Origin: Methylobacterium sp.
GTDB lineage: Bacteria > Pseudomonadota > Alphaproteobacteria > Rhizobiales > Beijerinckiaceae
NCBI GenBank assembly: GCA_020253445.1
Contig: JADCBP010000001.1
Location: 1 to 64,000 of the forward strand
Direction of reading: 5' to 3'
DNA length: 64,000 nt
Part shown: in pieces, positions 27,753 through 34,935 of the stretch
How the letters are laid out: each line of letters starts with the position of its first letter
Numbering within the stretch: the first letter of the stretch is position 1
Translations under genes and position numbers: made by a program
Notes under the pieces: generated by a model
Database searches by the model: none
What the model was told of the DNA's origin: nothing
Seen by the model: the letters and a program-made list of their open reading frames with translations, nothing else

Positions 27753-28246
27753 GCCACGTTTTCCTGCTTGGCCTTCTCGGCGTTGCGGTTGGCAAGCGCC
27801 TGGGCCGCCGCGAGAGTCTGGGCGATTCGCGAAGCCGAGCGAATGGCCGGCTGGGTATCCATCACATGCTGGGAGAAGGCCGCGGCCGGGTCGCGCGCGC
27901 CCTCCACCACCGGGCTGTCGAGGGCAGTGGAGACGATGCGGCTGATGCGGTTCAGCACATCATCGCCGGAGCGGATCTGGTCCTCGAGATCGGACGCGTA
28001 GCGCTCGGCCACGCGGAGGCGCTCGCCGAGGGTGCGATCGCAATCGCCAAGGGTATGCTTGAGCGCGTCGATCGCGCGCTCGGCACGGTCTGTGGCCATC
28101 GAGAGATCGTTGATGGTCTTGCGAATCACCGTTTCGTCGGCGCGCATGGCACGCAGGCGGCGATCGAGCAGGACGCAGTAGCCGATGGTGACGACGAGCA
28201 GGCCGCCAACAATGAGTTCAATCATCAAACCGAGTTGTCCGGACAT
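27749..28246 (-). CDS. Small membrane coiled-coil protein (DUF6468-like) in flagellar operon
   Basis: The 165-residue protein has one N-terminal TM helix (LGLMIELIVGGLLVVTIGYCVLLDRRLRAM) and then a mostly helical cytoplasmic part rich in charged heptads (TINDLSMATDRAERAIDALKHTLGDCDRTLGERLRVAERYASDLEDQIRSGDDVLNRISRIV). It resembles small proteins found beside fliM/motE in Hyphomicrobiales, which I recall being grouped as DUF6468; this label is from memory. It sits 4 bp downstream of fliM and overlaps the MotE-like gene. ATG at 28225 (MIELIVGG) is an alternative start. The role is unknown. Confidence 0.65.
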   Translation of the reverse strand: MSGQLGLMIELIVGGLLVVTIGYCVLLDRRLRAMRADETVIRKTINDLSMATDRAERAIDALKHTLGDCDRTLGERLRVAERYASDLEDQIRSGDDVLNRISRIVSTALDSPVVEGARDPAAAFSQHVMDTQPAIRSASRIAQTLAAAQALANRNAEKAKQENVA

Positions 28247-28250
28247 GGAT

Positions 28251-29396
28251 TCACCTGTCGCGCCTGACTGAGACGCCTTGTTCGAAGGCTGCGAGTGTCG
28301 TTCTTGACCGTCTAAGAGGTTTCGCGATCTGGATCGCCATATGGTCGCCGATGCGGCCGATCTTTCCCTGCGTGACCATGAGGTCGCCGCAGCGGATCGT
28401 CACCATCGGGTCGCCGCGCACGTCGAAGAGCAGCGTGTCACCGACCTGCAATTCGAGCACCTTGCTGACAGGCAGGCTGGTTTCATGCAGCACGGCATCG
28501 AGATCGAGTGTCGCCTGCCAGATCTCGGAGGCGAGATGGCCTTCCCAGATGTGGTCGCGGCCGAGCTTCTCGCCCATGTAGGACTGGAGCAGCAACTCGC
28601 GGATCGGCTCGATCGTGGCATAGGGCAGCAGGATTTCCACCCGCCCGCCGCGACCCTCGAGGTCGATCGCGAGCGCGATGAGGATCGCCGCATTGGCAGG
28701 ACGCGTGATGGAAGCGAAGCGCGGGTTGGTTTCGATGCGCTCCGGGATAAACTTCACCGGCGAGAGCGGCTGGAAGGCCTGCTCGGCCTCCTGCAGAACG
28801 ATATCCAGCAGGCGGCGAACGAGGTTCACCTCGACAGTGGTGTAGGGCCGGCCCTCGATGCGGAAATTGGAGACGCCGCGGCGGCCGCCGAGCAGCACAT
28901 CCATCACGAGATAGATGAGATCGCCGTCGATCGTGATGAGCCCGTAATTCTCCCACGGCTCCGCCTTGAAAACCGCGAGGATGGTCGGCAGCGGCAACGA
29001 GGAGACGTAATCGCCGAATCGCACGCTCGTCACATCATCGAGGCTGACTTCCACATTATCCGAGAAGAAGGAGCGCAAGGTGGTCGTGAGCGTGCGAACC
29101 AGACGGTCGAACACGATCTCGAGCATCGGCAGACGCTCGTAGGAGACAACCGTCGAATCGACGATGGCGCGCACGCCATTCTGCTTCGACTGGTCGGCAT
29201 CCTCGGGGTCAAAACCGAAGATCGTGTCCACCTCTTCCTGGTCGAGGAAAAGGCCGGTGCCAAGATCGAGTTCGAGGCCCGCTTCCTTGGACTTACCCGA
29301 ATTCGCCGCATCGGCACCCTCGAGGCCGGTATCACCCAGCGCGCGAGCCCATTCGTCGGCGAGATCATCCTGAGAAGTATCCGGCGTATCAGCCAC
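28251..29396 (-). CDS. fliM: Flagellar motor switch protein FliM
   Basis: FliM is the C-ring protein that binds CheY-P and controls rotation direction. From GTG 29396 the protein has 381 residues. The N-terminal ~60 residues are acidic and variable. The CheC-like middle domain includes LPMLEIVFDRLVRTLTTTLRSFFSDNVEVSLD and FGDYVSSLPLPTILAVF, and the C-terminal SpoA domain contains LPVSKVLELQVGDTLLFD. GTG at 29396 is chosen over ATG 29414 because AAGGAG lies six bases before it. The gene follows fliL by 31 bp and precedes the coiled-coil gene by 4 bp. A canonical EIDALL-type CheY-binding peptide at the extreme N-terminus is not obvious; QEEVDTIFGF near residue 53 may serve instead. Confidence 0.92.
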   Translation of the reverse strand: MADTPDTSQDDLADEWARALGDTGLEGADAANSGKSKEAGLELDLGTGLFLDQEEVDTIFGFDPEDADQSKQNGVRAIVDSTVVSYERLPMLEIVFDRLVRTLTTTLRSFFSDNVEVSLDDVTSVRFGDYVSSLPLPTILAVFKAEPWENYGLITIDGDLIYLVMDVLLGGRRGVSNFRIEGRPYTTVEVNLVRRLLDIVLQEAEQAFQPLSPVKFIPERIETNPRFASITRPANAAILIALAIDLEGRGGRVEILLPYATIEPIRELLLQSYMGEKLGRDHIWEGHLASEIWQATLDLDAVLHETSLPVSKVLELQVGDTLLFDVRGDPMVTIRCGDLMVTQGKIGRIGDHMAIQIAKPLRRSRTTLAAFEQGVSVRRDR

Positions 29397-29427
29397 TGTC
29401 GTCTCCTTGACCATTCAGGTCAAAAAC

Positions 29428-29952
29428 TCACTGAACCAGCACGTCCTTGAAGAGGATGGCCTCGATGCGCGCGGGATAGATCGATGCGTTCACGCGGCGC
29501 ACGAGTTCTTCCTTCAGCCGGTAAAGCCCTGCCGAACCCTCGAGATCCGTGGGTCGCAGTTCGCGCAGGAAAATCTGGAAATTGTCGAGCACGCGCGGCA
29601 TCAGCGGCTGGATCTCGGCGATGATCTTCTGATCCTCGACCTCGAGAGCGAGCTTCAGGCGCAGATAGGCCGGGCGCTCCTGCCCGGGCGCACCCGCGAG
29701 GTTCACGGTGATTTCCGGCAGATCGAAGAAGAATGCCTTCTTCTTCAGCTGCACAGCCTTGTCGACCTCCGCAGCCTTGGAACGCTGCCAGAAGTAATAG
29801 CCGCCGCCCGCACCCGCCGCGAGGAGGGCCGAAACAATGGAAATCACAATGAGTTTCTTGCGCCCTCCGGAGCCGGCAGCCTTGCCGTCTGCGAGGATTT
29901 CATCAGGCTTTGCGGTGTTCGCAACCATCGGATCACCCTGGAACCGGGACAT
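29428..29952 (-). CDS. fliL: Flagellar basal body-associated protein FliL
   Basis: FliL is a single-pass membrane protein that surrounds or stabilises the stator. The 174-residue product has a TM helix (LIVISIVSALLAAGAGGGYYFW, residues about 33-55). Its periplasmic FliL domain includes FFFDLPEITVNLAG, LRLKLALEVEDQKIIAEIQPLMPRVLDNFQIFLRELRPTDLEG and the C-terminal IEAILFKDVLVQ. Two starts are possible: ATG 29952 and ATG 29928 (MVANTAKPDE, preceded by GGGTGAT). It is the first gene of the fliL-fliM-coiled-coil-MotE-TPR series. A TTAACCAA half-site lies about 110 bp upstream. Confidence 0.92.
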   Translation of the reverse strand: MSRFQGDPMVANTAKPDEILADGKAAGSGGRKKLIVISIVSALLAAGAGGGYYFWQRSKAAEVDKAVQLKKKAFFFDLPEITVNLAGAPGQERPAYLRLKLALEVEDQKIIAEIQPLMPRVLDNFQIFLRELRPTDLEGSAGLYRLKEELVRRVNASIYPARIEAILFKDVLVQ

Positions 29953-30199
29953 CCCGGACTTGTCCTTGCTCCCCGCGCCTCGCGGGCCCTTCCGGCTTCT
30001 TCCGGAATCGCCCGGCGCCTCGCGGAGCGCCTTGACCCCGACCTTGGGGGAGCTTGGTTAACGAAGGATTTCTTTATCGCCCGAACCGGCAAATTTTGCC
30101 TGATCATTTCTGCCGAGAGGCAATCCATGACGAATGCGCGTCAAGGGGAGAATAAGATCATGCCGCTGAATTTATTCGGATTTTATCAGAGCGGCATTC

Positions 30200-30215
30200 T
30201 GGCACGATCCTTGGT
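30200..30215 (+). promoter_or_regulatory. Putative sigma-54 promoter of flgF operon
   Basis: TGGCACGATCCTTGGT matches the -24/-12 consensus TGGCACG-N4-TTGCW except that the -12 dinucleotide is GG instead of GC. It is 74 bp upstream of the flgF ATG. The rest of the 336-bp gap between the fliL and flgF starts (29953-30288) shows only an AT-richer stretch around 30060-30190 with a GTTAAC palindrome near 30057 and no gene. Confidence 0.45.
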
Positions 30216-30288
30216 TCGATGATGCCAGTGTCAAGGATCTGCGCTGGGGAGCGAGAGATCGGCGACAGGCAAACCGAGGAGATGGGGC

Positions 30289-31029
30289 ATGGAAAACGTG
30301 CTTCTGATCGCGCTTTCGCGCCAAACGGCGCTGCGGCGTGAAATGGACGTCATCGCGAATAATGTCGCGAACGCCAATACGAATGGGTTCAAGCGTCGAA
30401 TCTCGCAGTCGCGTGAGTTCCAGATGCCGGTTGCCAGCACGGATACGTTCCGCCGCGGCGAAGACCGGCGCGTTTCCTTCGTGATCGACCGGGGCACGCC
30501 CCTGGATCTTTCCGGCGGCACGCTCGAGCCCACCAATAATCCGTTGGATGTCGCCATCTCGGGCGAGGGCTTCTTCGTGGTGCAGACCCCGCAGGGCGAG
30601 CGCTACACCCGCAACGGCGCGCTGATGCTCAATGCCAATGGCGAGCTTGTCAATTCCGACGGCTTTCCGCTGCTGGGCGAACAGGGCAACTTCCAGTTCT
30701 CGCAGAATGACTCGCAGATCGCCATCGCCGGCGACGGCACGGTGACGACCAGCGACGGCTCGCGCGGCCGCCTGCGCGTCGTGCGCTTTGCCAACCCGCA
30801 GGCACTCGAGAATGTCGGCGCGAACCTCTTCTCGACGCCCCAGCCGGCCGAACCGGTAACGCAGGCCCGCGTGCAAGCGGGATTTGTCGAACGCTCCAAC
30901 GTCAAGCCGGTGCTCGAGATCAGCCGGATGATCGAGGTCAACCGTGCCTATCAAAGTGTCGCGAGCCTGATGTCGCGCACCGACGAAACCCGTCGGACCG
31001 CGATCCAGCGGCTCGGCGAGGCCATCTGA
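30289..31029 (+). CDS. flgF: Flagellar proximal rod protein FlgF
   Basis: FlgF is a rod protein exported by the flagellar apparatus. The 246-residue product opens MENVLLIALSRQTALRREMDVIANNVANANTNGFKRR, the rod/hook N-terminal signature. It has the central DVAISGEGFFVVQTPQGERYTRNGAL block and closes with the helical EISRMIEVNRAYQSVASLMSRTDETRRTAIQRLG. It is first of the plus-strand group flgF-flgG-flgA-flgH, and a 24-bp gap separates it from flgG. Confidence 0.95.
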   Translation: MENVLLIALSRQTALRREMDVIANNVANANTNGFKRRISQSREFQMPVASTDTFRRGEDRRVSFVIDRGTPLDLSGGTLEPTNNPLDVAISGEGFFVVQTPQGERYTRNGALMLNANGELVNSDGFPLLGEQGNFQFSQNDSQIAIAGDGTVTTSDGSRGRLRVVRFANPQALENVGANLFSTPQPAEPVTQARVQAGFVERSNVKPVLEISRMIEVNRAYQSVASLMSRTDETRRTAIQRLGEAI

Positions 31030-31053
31030 ACCGGAACCTGAAAGGCCAGTCCC

Positions 31054-31845
31054 ATGCGTGCTCTCTACACCGCCGCCACCGGCATGATGGCGCAGGAAAA
31101 GAACGTCGAAGTCATTTCGAACAACGTCGCGAACATGCGCACGACGGGGTTCAAGCGGCAGACCATCCATTTCCAGGACCTGCTCTATGAACATCAGCGC
31201 CGCGCCGGCGCGCCCACCTCGGACCAGAATACGCAAAACCCCGCCGGCCTTTTCGTGGGCTCCGGTGTGAAGACCGTCGCCACGCCCCGCATCATGAGCC
31301 AGGGCAACGTGACCAACACGGAGCGCACCTATGACATGGCGATCCGCGGCGAAGGCTTCTTCCGCATCCAGCTGCCCGATGGCCGCACCGCCTATACCCG
31401 TGACGGCGGCTTCGAGACCGACAGCCAGGGCCGGCTGACCACCAAGGACGGCTATCTGGTCGATCCCGGCATCACCGTGCCGCAGGATGCGACGAGCGTC
31501 TCGGTCAACCAGCTGGGCCAGGTATCGGCGACGCTTCCGGCCCAGATCCAGCCGCAGGTGCTGGGCCAGATCACCATGAGCCGCTTCATCAACAAGGTCG
31601 GCCTCGAATCCATCGGTGACAACCTGTTCCTCGAGACGCCCGGCTCCGGCCCGGCCATTGATGGCACGCCGGGCGCCGAAGGCTTCGGCAACCTGCAGCA
31701 GGGCTACCTGGAAGAATCGAACGTCAACGCGGTAACCGAGATCGCCGCGATGATTCAGGCCCAGCGTGCCTATGAGCTGAATTCGAAGGTCATCACCGGA
31801 GCGGACCAGATGCTCCAGGCGACCTCCAACCTGTTCCGCGGCTGA
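31054..31845 (+). CDS. flgG: Flagellar distal rod protein FlgG
   Basis: FlgG forms the distal rod. The 263-residue product starts MRALYTAATGMMAQEKNVEVISNNVANMRTTGFKR. It has the family's AIRGEGFFRIQLPDGRTAYTRDGGF block, LGQITMSRFINKVGLESIGDNLFLET and the C-terminal LEESNVNAVTEIAAMIQAQRAYELNSKVI. Length matches FlgG (about 262). It is preceded by flgF (24 bp) and followed by flgA (13 bp), so an operon is likely. Confidence 0.96.
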   Translation: MRALYTAATGMMAQEKNVEVISNNVANMRTTGFKRQTIHFQDLLYEHQRRAGAPTSDQNTQNPAGLFVGSGVKTVATPRIMSQGNVTNTERTYDMAIRGEGFFRIQLPDGRTAYTRDGGFETDSQGRLTTKDGYLVDPGITVPQDATSVSVNQLGQVSATLPAQIQPQVLGQITMSRFINKVGLESIGDNLFLETPGSGPAIDGTPGAEGFGNLQQGYLEESNVNAVTEIAAMIQAQRAYELNSKVITGADQMLQATSNLFRG

Positions 31846-31858
31846 GGAGTAAGCCATC

Positions 31859-32848
31859 ATGACACCGCGTCTGATTCCCCTCACCCTTGCCACCGGCCTG
31901 CTCGCGGCCCTGCTCGCGGGCGGCTCCGCCTTCGCGCAGGAGGCGATGCGCCTGAAATCCGAGATCACCGTGACCGGCGAGACGATCCGGCTCGACCAGC
32001 TCGTCGAAGGCATCGGCGAGAAGGGGGCCGTGGCGATGTTCCGCGCGCCCCAGCCGGGCCATCGCGGCACGATCCGCGCCGATCGCATCCTCGATGCCGC
32101 CCGCGAACTGGGCATCCGGGGCATCGAGACCGGGGATGTCGTCGCGGTCGCCATCACCCGTCCCGGCCGCACCATCAGCCGGGATGACATGCAGCAGGCC
32201 ATCGGCCGCCTCGCCGCCGAGCGCGGCGCGCTCGGAAATCTCGAAATCATCCTTGACGATCACCATCCGGCGCGTCTTGTCGATGCGTCGCGCGGCGAAG
32301 CCATCAAGGTCGCGCAGTTCAACCGCGATGTGCGCACCGGCCGCTTCGAGGCCCGGTTGACGCTTGCCGGCGGGCTCGACAGCCTGGAGGGCTGGACGGT
32401 CACCGGCGGCATCGTGGAAATGCGCGAGGTGGCGGTTCCGGTCGGCGATCTCGACCGCGGGGACGCCATCCAGGCGAAGGACCTCGTGATGGTGAAACGC
32501 CCGGCCGCGCAGGTGGGCGCGGATGTGGTGCGCCCCCTCGCCGATCTCATCGGCATGGTGCCGCGGCGCGCATTGAAGGCCGGCGAGATGATCCGCTCGG
32601 CCGATCTCGCAAAGCCGATCCTCGTGGAGAAATCGAGCCTTGTCTCGGTCACCTACGCCACGAAAGGCCTGACGCTGACCATGCGCGGCCGCGCCCAGGG
32701 CTCCGGCTCGATGGGGGATGTGGTGAAGGTGCAGAACCTGCAATCCAAGAAGATCGTGGAGGGTGTCATCACCGGTCCCGCCCAGATCACCATCGCCGGC
32801 CCTGTCGCGCCGCAGGCGAGCCTCTCCGAAAGCGCGCTCAGCCGCTAA
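31859..32848 (+). CDS. flgA: Flagellar P-ring assembly chaperone FlgA
   Basis: FlgA is a periplasmic chaperone for assembly of the FlgI P ring. The 329-residue product has a signal peptide (LIPLTLATGLLAALLAGGSAFAQE). The middle region has the SAF-type segment EVAVPVGDLDRGDAIQAKDLVMVKRPAAQVGADVV. The C-terminal ChapFlgA domain contains PRRALKAGEMIRSADL, LVSVTYATKGLTLTMRGRAQGSGSMGDVVKVQN and KKIVEGVITGPAQI. It is followed by flgH after 31 bp. It is longer than enteric FlgA (about 220), as is usual in alphaproteobacteria. Confidence 0.92.
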   Translation: MTPRLIPLTLATGLLAALLAGGSAFAQEAMRLKSEITVTGETIRLDQLVEGIGEKGAVAMFRAPQPGHRGTIRADRILDAARELGIRGIETGDVVAVAITRPGRTISRDDMQQAIGRLAAERGALGNLEIILDDHHPARLVDASRGEAIKVAQFNRDVRTGRFEARLTLAGGLDSLEGWTVTGGIVEMREVAVPVGDLDRGDAIQAKDLVMVKRPAAQVGADVVRPLADLIGMVPRRALKAGEMIRSADLAKPILVEKSSLVSVTYATKGLTLTMRGRAQGSGSMGDVVKVQNLQSKKIVEGVITGPAQITIAGPVAPQASLSESALSR

Positions 32849-32879
32849 CTGTCATTTCCGTCTCGAAAGGACGCGCCCC

Positions 32880-33632
32880 ATGTCCCGCAATCTCGCCTCC
32901 CGTATCGGCCTGATGGCCCTGCCGCTCATGGCCCTGCCGGCCTGCGGCTCGCTCGATCGCCTTGCCAATATCGGCAAGGCCCCGGCTCTCTCGGCGATCG
33001 AGAATCCCGTGACGCAGCCCGGCTACAAGCCGGTCTCCATGCCGATGCCCGCTCCGAAGCCGATCTCCTATCAGGCGAATTCCCTGTGGCGTCCGGGCTC
33101 TCGCGCCTTCTTCAAGGATCAGCGTGCCCAGGTGGTCGGCGACCTTCTCACCGTGCGTGTCCGGATCACCGATCGCGCCAACATCGACAACAGCACGCAG
33201 CGCAGCCGGCAGAACGGCGAAAACTTTGGCGCCAAGGGTTTCTTCGGCTACGAAAATGCGCTCGACCGCTACCTGCCGGACGGCGCCAACCCCGCCGGGC
33301 TGGTCGATCTCTCCTCCGAGAACAGCTCGAAGGGCGCGGGTTCCGTGAAACGCTCGGAACAGGTCGTGACCGATGTCGCCGCCGTGGTCACGCAGGTGCT
33401 GCCAAACGGCAACCTCGTGATCGAGGGCAAGCAGGAAGTGCGCGTGAACTTCGAGGTGCGCGAACTGATCGTGGCCGGCGTGGTGCGTCCCGAGGATATC
33501 GAGGCCGGCAACCAGATCGATTCCACGAAAATCGCCCAGGCCCGCATCGCCTATGGCGGCCGCGGCCAGATCACCGATGTGCAGCAGCCTCGCTACGGCC
33601 AGCAGGTTCTGGACGTGCTCCTGCCCTTCTGA
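32880..33632 (+). CDS. flgH: Flagellar L-ring lipoprotein FlgH
   Basis: FlgH forms the outer-membrane L ring around the rod. The 250-residue product starts at ATG 32880 with AAAGGA upstream. It has a lipoprotein signal ending in the lipobox LPAC (Cys about residue 22). The family blocks are NSLWRPGSRAFFKDQRAQVVGDLLTVRV, QVVTDVAAVVTQVLPNGNLVIEGKQEVRVNFEVRELIVAGVVRPEDI and QIDSTKIAQARIAYGGRGQI. It is the last gene of the flgFGAH group and is followed by an intrinsic terminator about 150 bp later. Confidence 0.95.
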   Translation: MSRNLASRIGLMALPLMALPACGSLDRLANIGKAPALSAIENPVTQPGYKPVSMPMPAPKPISYQANSLWRPGSRAFFKDQRAQVVGDLLTVRVRITDRANIDNSTQRSRQNGENFGAKGFFGYENALDRYLPDGANPAGLVDLSSENSSKGAGSVKRSEQVVTDVAAVVTQVLPNGNLVIEGKQEVRVNFEVRELIVAGVVRPEDIEAGNQIDSTKIAQARIAYGGRGQITDVQQPRYGQQVLDVLLPF

Positions 33633-33779
33633 TCCCTTTCAGCGCCATGGCGCGGCGTGCCCTTACGCATCCGCCGCGCCAAAACCCCACCGATCGGCTC
33701 GCTTCCAACCCAAGCCGGCGGCCAGGGCGAACTGCGCCCCTCGCTCCCCCCTTGATGCGGGCGACGCTCTGCGAAAGGA

Positions 33780-33815
33780 CCCCCCGGGCCTCCTCGGCCG
33801 GGGGGTTCTTGTTTG
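33780..33815 (+). terminator. Intrinsic terminator downstream of flgH
   Basis: A GC-only stem (ACCCCCGGGCC with GGCCGGGGGGT, one bulge) has a TCCTC loop and is followed by TCTTGTTTGTTTG. It is oriented for the plus-strand flgF-flgH transcript, about 150 bp after the flgH stop. Confidence 0.7.
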
Positions 33816-33848
33816 TTTGCCGTGCCCGGATCCAGGCCAATCGCCCCA

Positions 33849-33904
33849 AGACACCCCTTCGGAGACACCCTTTCGGAGACACCCTTTCGGAGACACCCTT
33901 TCGG
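33849..33904 (+). repeat. Four 14-bp tandem repeats
   Basis: Four head-to-tail units of AGACACCCTTTCGG start at 33849, 33863, 33877 and 33891; the first has one C-for-T change. They lie just after the flgH terminator in non-coding DNA. The surrounding 33633-34235 interval holds no gene that I can support. Confidence 0.9.
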
Positions 33905-34235
33905 CGGATGACGGAAGTGGGAACGACAACGGCAATGCCAGCAGGATTTCGGCGATCCCGAGGGGCGAGCCGGGATCAGCCGCATCCTCGCCCGGTGGAC
34001 GGAACAGCCCGGCATACACCCATGGCGTGAAGCCGTTCAGGAGGAAGGCAGCGCATTGTTTCCGCGCGGCGCTGCGCGTCAGGGACGCTCGATTTATCCC
34101 GGGGAAGCGCCGTTGCGATGTCGGCACATGAATGTCGCCTCAAGAGCTGTTCGACCTGACAGGAGCGCCCGTGCTTCCGGGCTGGATCATCCTGATTGCC
34201 GGGCCGCAGCGCTTCGCGGTTCTGAACGCGACCCG

Positions 34236-34406
34236 GAGCGTGACGTCGCCATCGATGATCGTCGGTATGCGCCCGTTGGGATTGAGCGCGAGATATCCCG
34301 GATCATTCAAGCCGCCGAATTGGCCTCCAAGATCCCGCCTTTTGAAGGCGATTCCGAGTTCCGAACAACACCACAGCACCTTTTGGACGCTCGCGGAAAG
34401 CGCGCG
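34236..34406 (-). pseudogene. Glutathione S-transferase N-terminal remnant
   Basis: About 57 residues on the minus strand match a GST thioredoxin-like domain: SASVQKVLWCCSELGIAFKRRDL, GGLNDPGYLALNPNGRIPTI and IDGDVTL. The block includes the cis-Pro loop (NPNGRIPT). The first few residues, including the start codon and the L-x-W strand, are replaced by a palindromic repeat ending at 34409. After IDGDVTL the frame shifts and the E-S-N-A-I glutathione-binding turn and helical domain are missing. It is a decayed fragment. The intact GST at 53968-54594 is of a different subgroup and is not its parent. Confidence 0.7.
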
Positions 34407-34408
34407 AC

Positions 34409-34512
34409 CTAGAGCATTTTCCGATCCATTGGATACCGGTTGGTCGAAGAAAATGCGTGAAATCACAAGAAATGAGAACGGAAGGTCTCGTTCAATCAGA
34501 TTGGAGTCCGCT
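34409..34512 (+). repeat. Dispersed palindromic repeat, copy D
   Basis: About 103 bp from CTAGAGCATTTTCCGATCC to TCAGATTGGAGTCCGCTT. Copies A and B2 carry the reverse complement of the same modules, including GGATACCGGTTGGTCGAAG. Its left end replaces the 5' end of the GST remnant, so insertion of this repeat, or a deletion at its edge, is linked to loss of that gene. Confidence 0.75.
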
Positions 34513-34584
34513 TCAGGATCTCGATCTCGCCTCGACTTGCAGGCCGGTGACCTCCGGGCATTCGCCATCTCCCTTGGGTGTTGT

Positions 34585-34845
34585 TCAACTTCGGTCGTTC
34601 GGGCCGACTGAAAAAATCTCGGCGGGCGGTGCGGCGAACTCCGCGACGCCCCCGGGCAACAGCGCCTGCGCCACTGCGAGATCATAGAGCGATTTGCGCA
34701 ACAACCGGATTCGGCCGCTCTCGACGCGGATCGCAATTGATCCGGCCCATTGATTCGGCCCATGGGGCTGAGAGGCGGGCTCCAGGCTTCGCGAAGCTTC
34801 TCCAAGGCCGCCCTCAGGCGCCCTCTCCCATTCAATCGCTGTCAT
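34585..34845 (-). CDS. Small hypothetical protein
   Basis: This is an 86-residue open frame, MTAIEWERAPEGGLGEASRS..., ending PPAEIFSVGPNDRS. I do not recognise it. Its main support is a good Shine-Dalgarno, GGAGG, six bases before the ATG at 34845. It also lies just downstream of the sensor kinase gene on the same strand (about 90 bp). The composition is unremarkable with no TM segment. A frame that continues further upstream starts at 34881. It may be a real small gene or the tail of decayed DNA, since the neighbouring 34.1-34.5 kb is gene debris. Confidence 0.3.
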   Translation of the reverse strand: MTAIEWERAPEGGLGEASRSLEPASQPHGPNQWAGSIAIRVESGRIRLLRKSLYDLAVAQALLPGGVAEFAAPPAEIFSVGPNDRS

Positions 34846-34935
34846 GGACTTCCTCCGCGTGATCGAGGCCATCGAGGTCATCGACAGCCTTTACTGCCTT
34901 GAACGCAGCGGAGAAGATCGCATTCCTTTCGCCCT

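Noticed and set aside
30172-32250. Open frame of 692 codons on the minus strand
   Set aside because: It is antisense to flgF, flgG and flgA; no domain and no codon-usage support.
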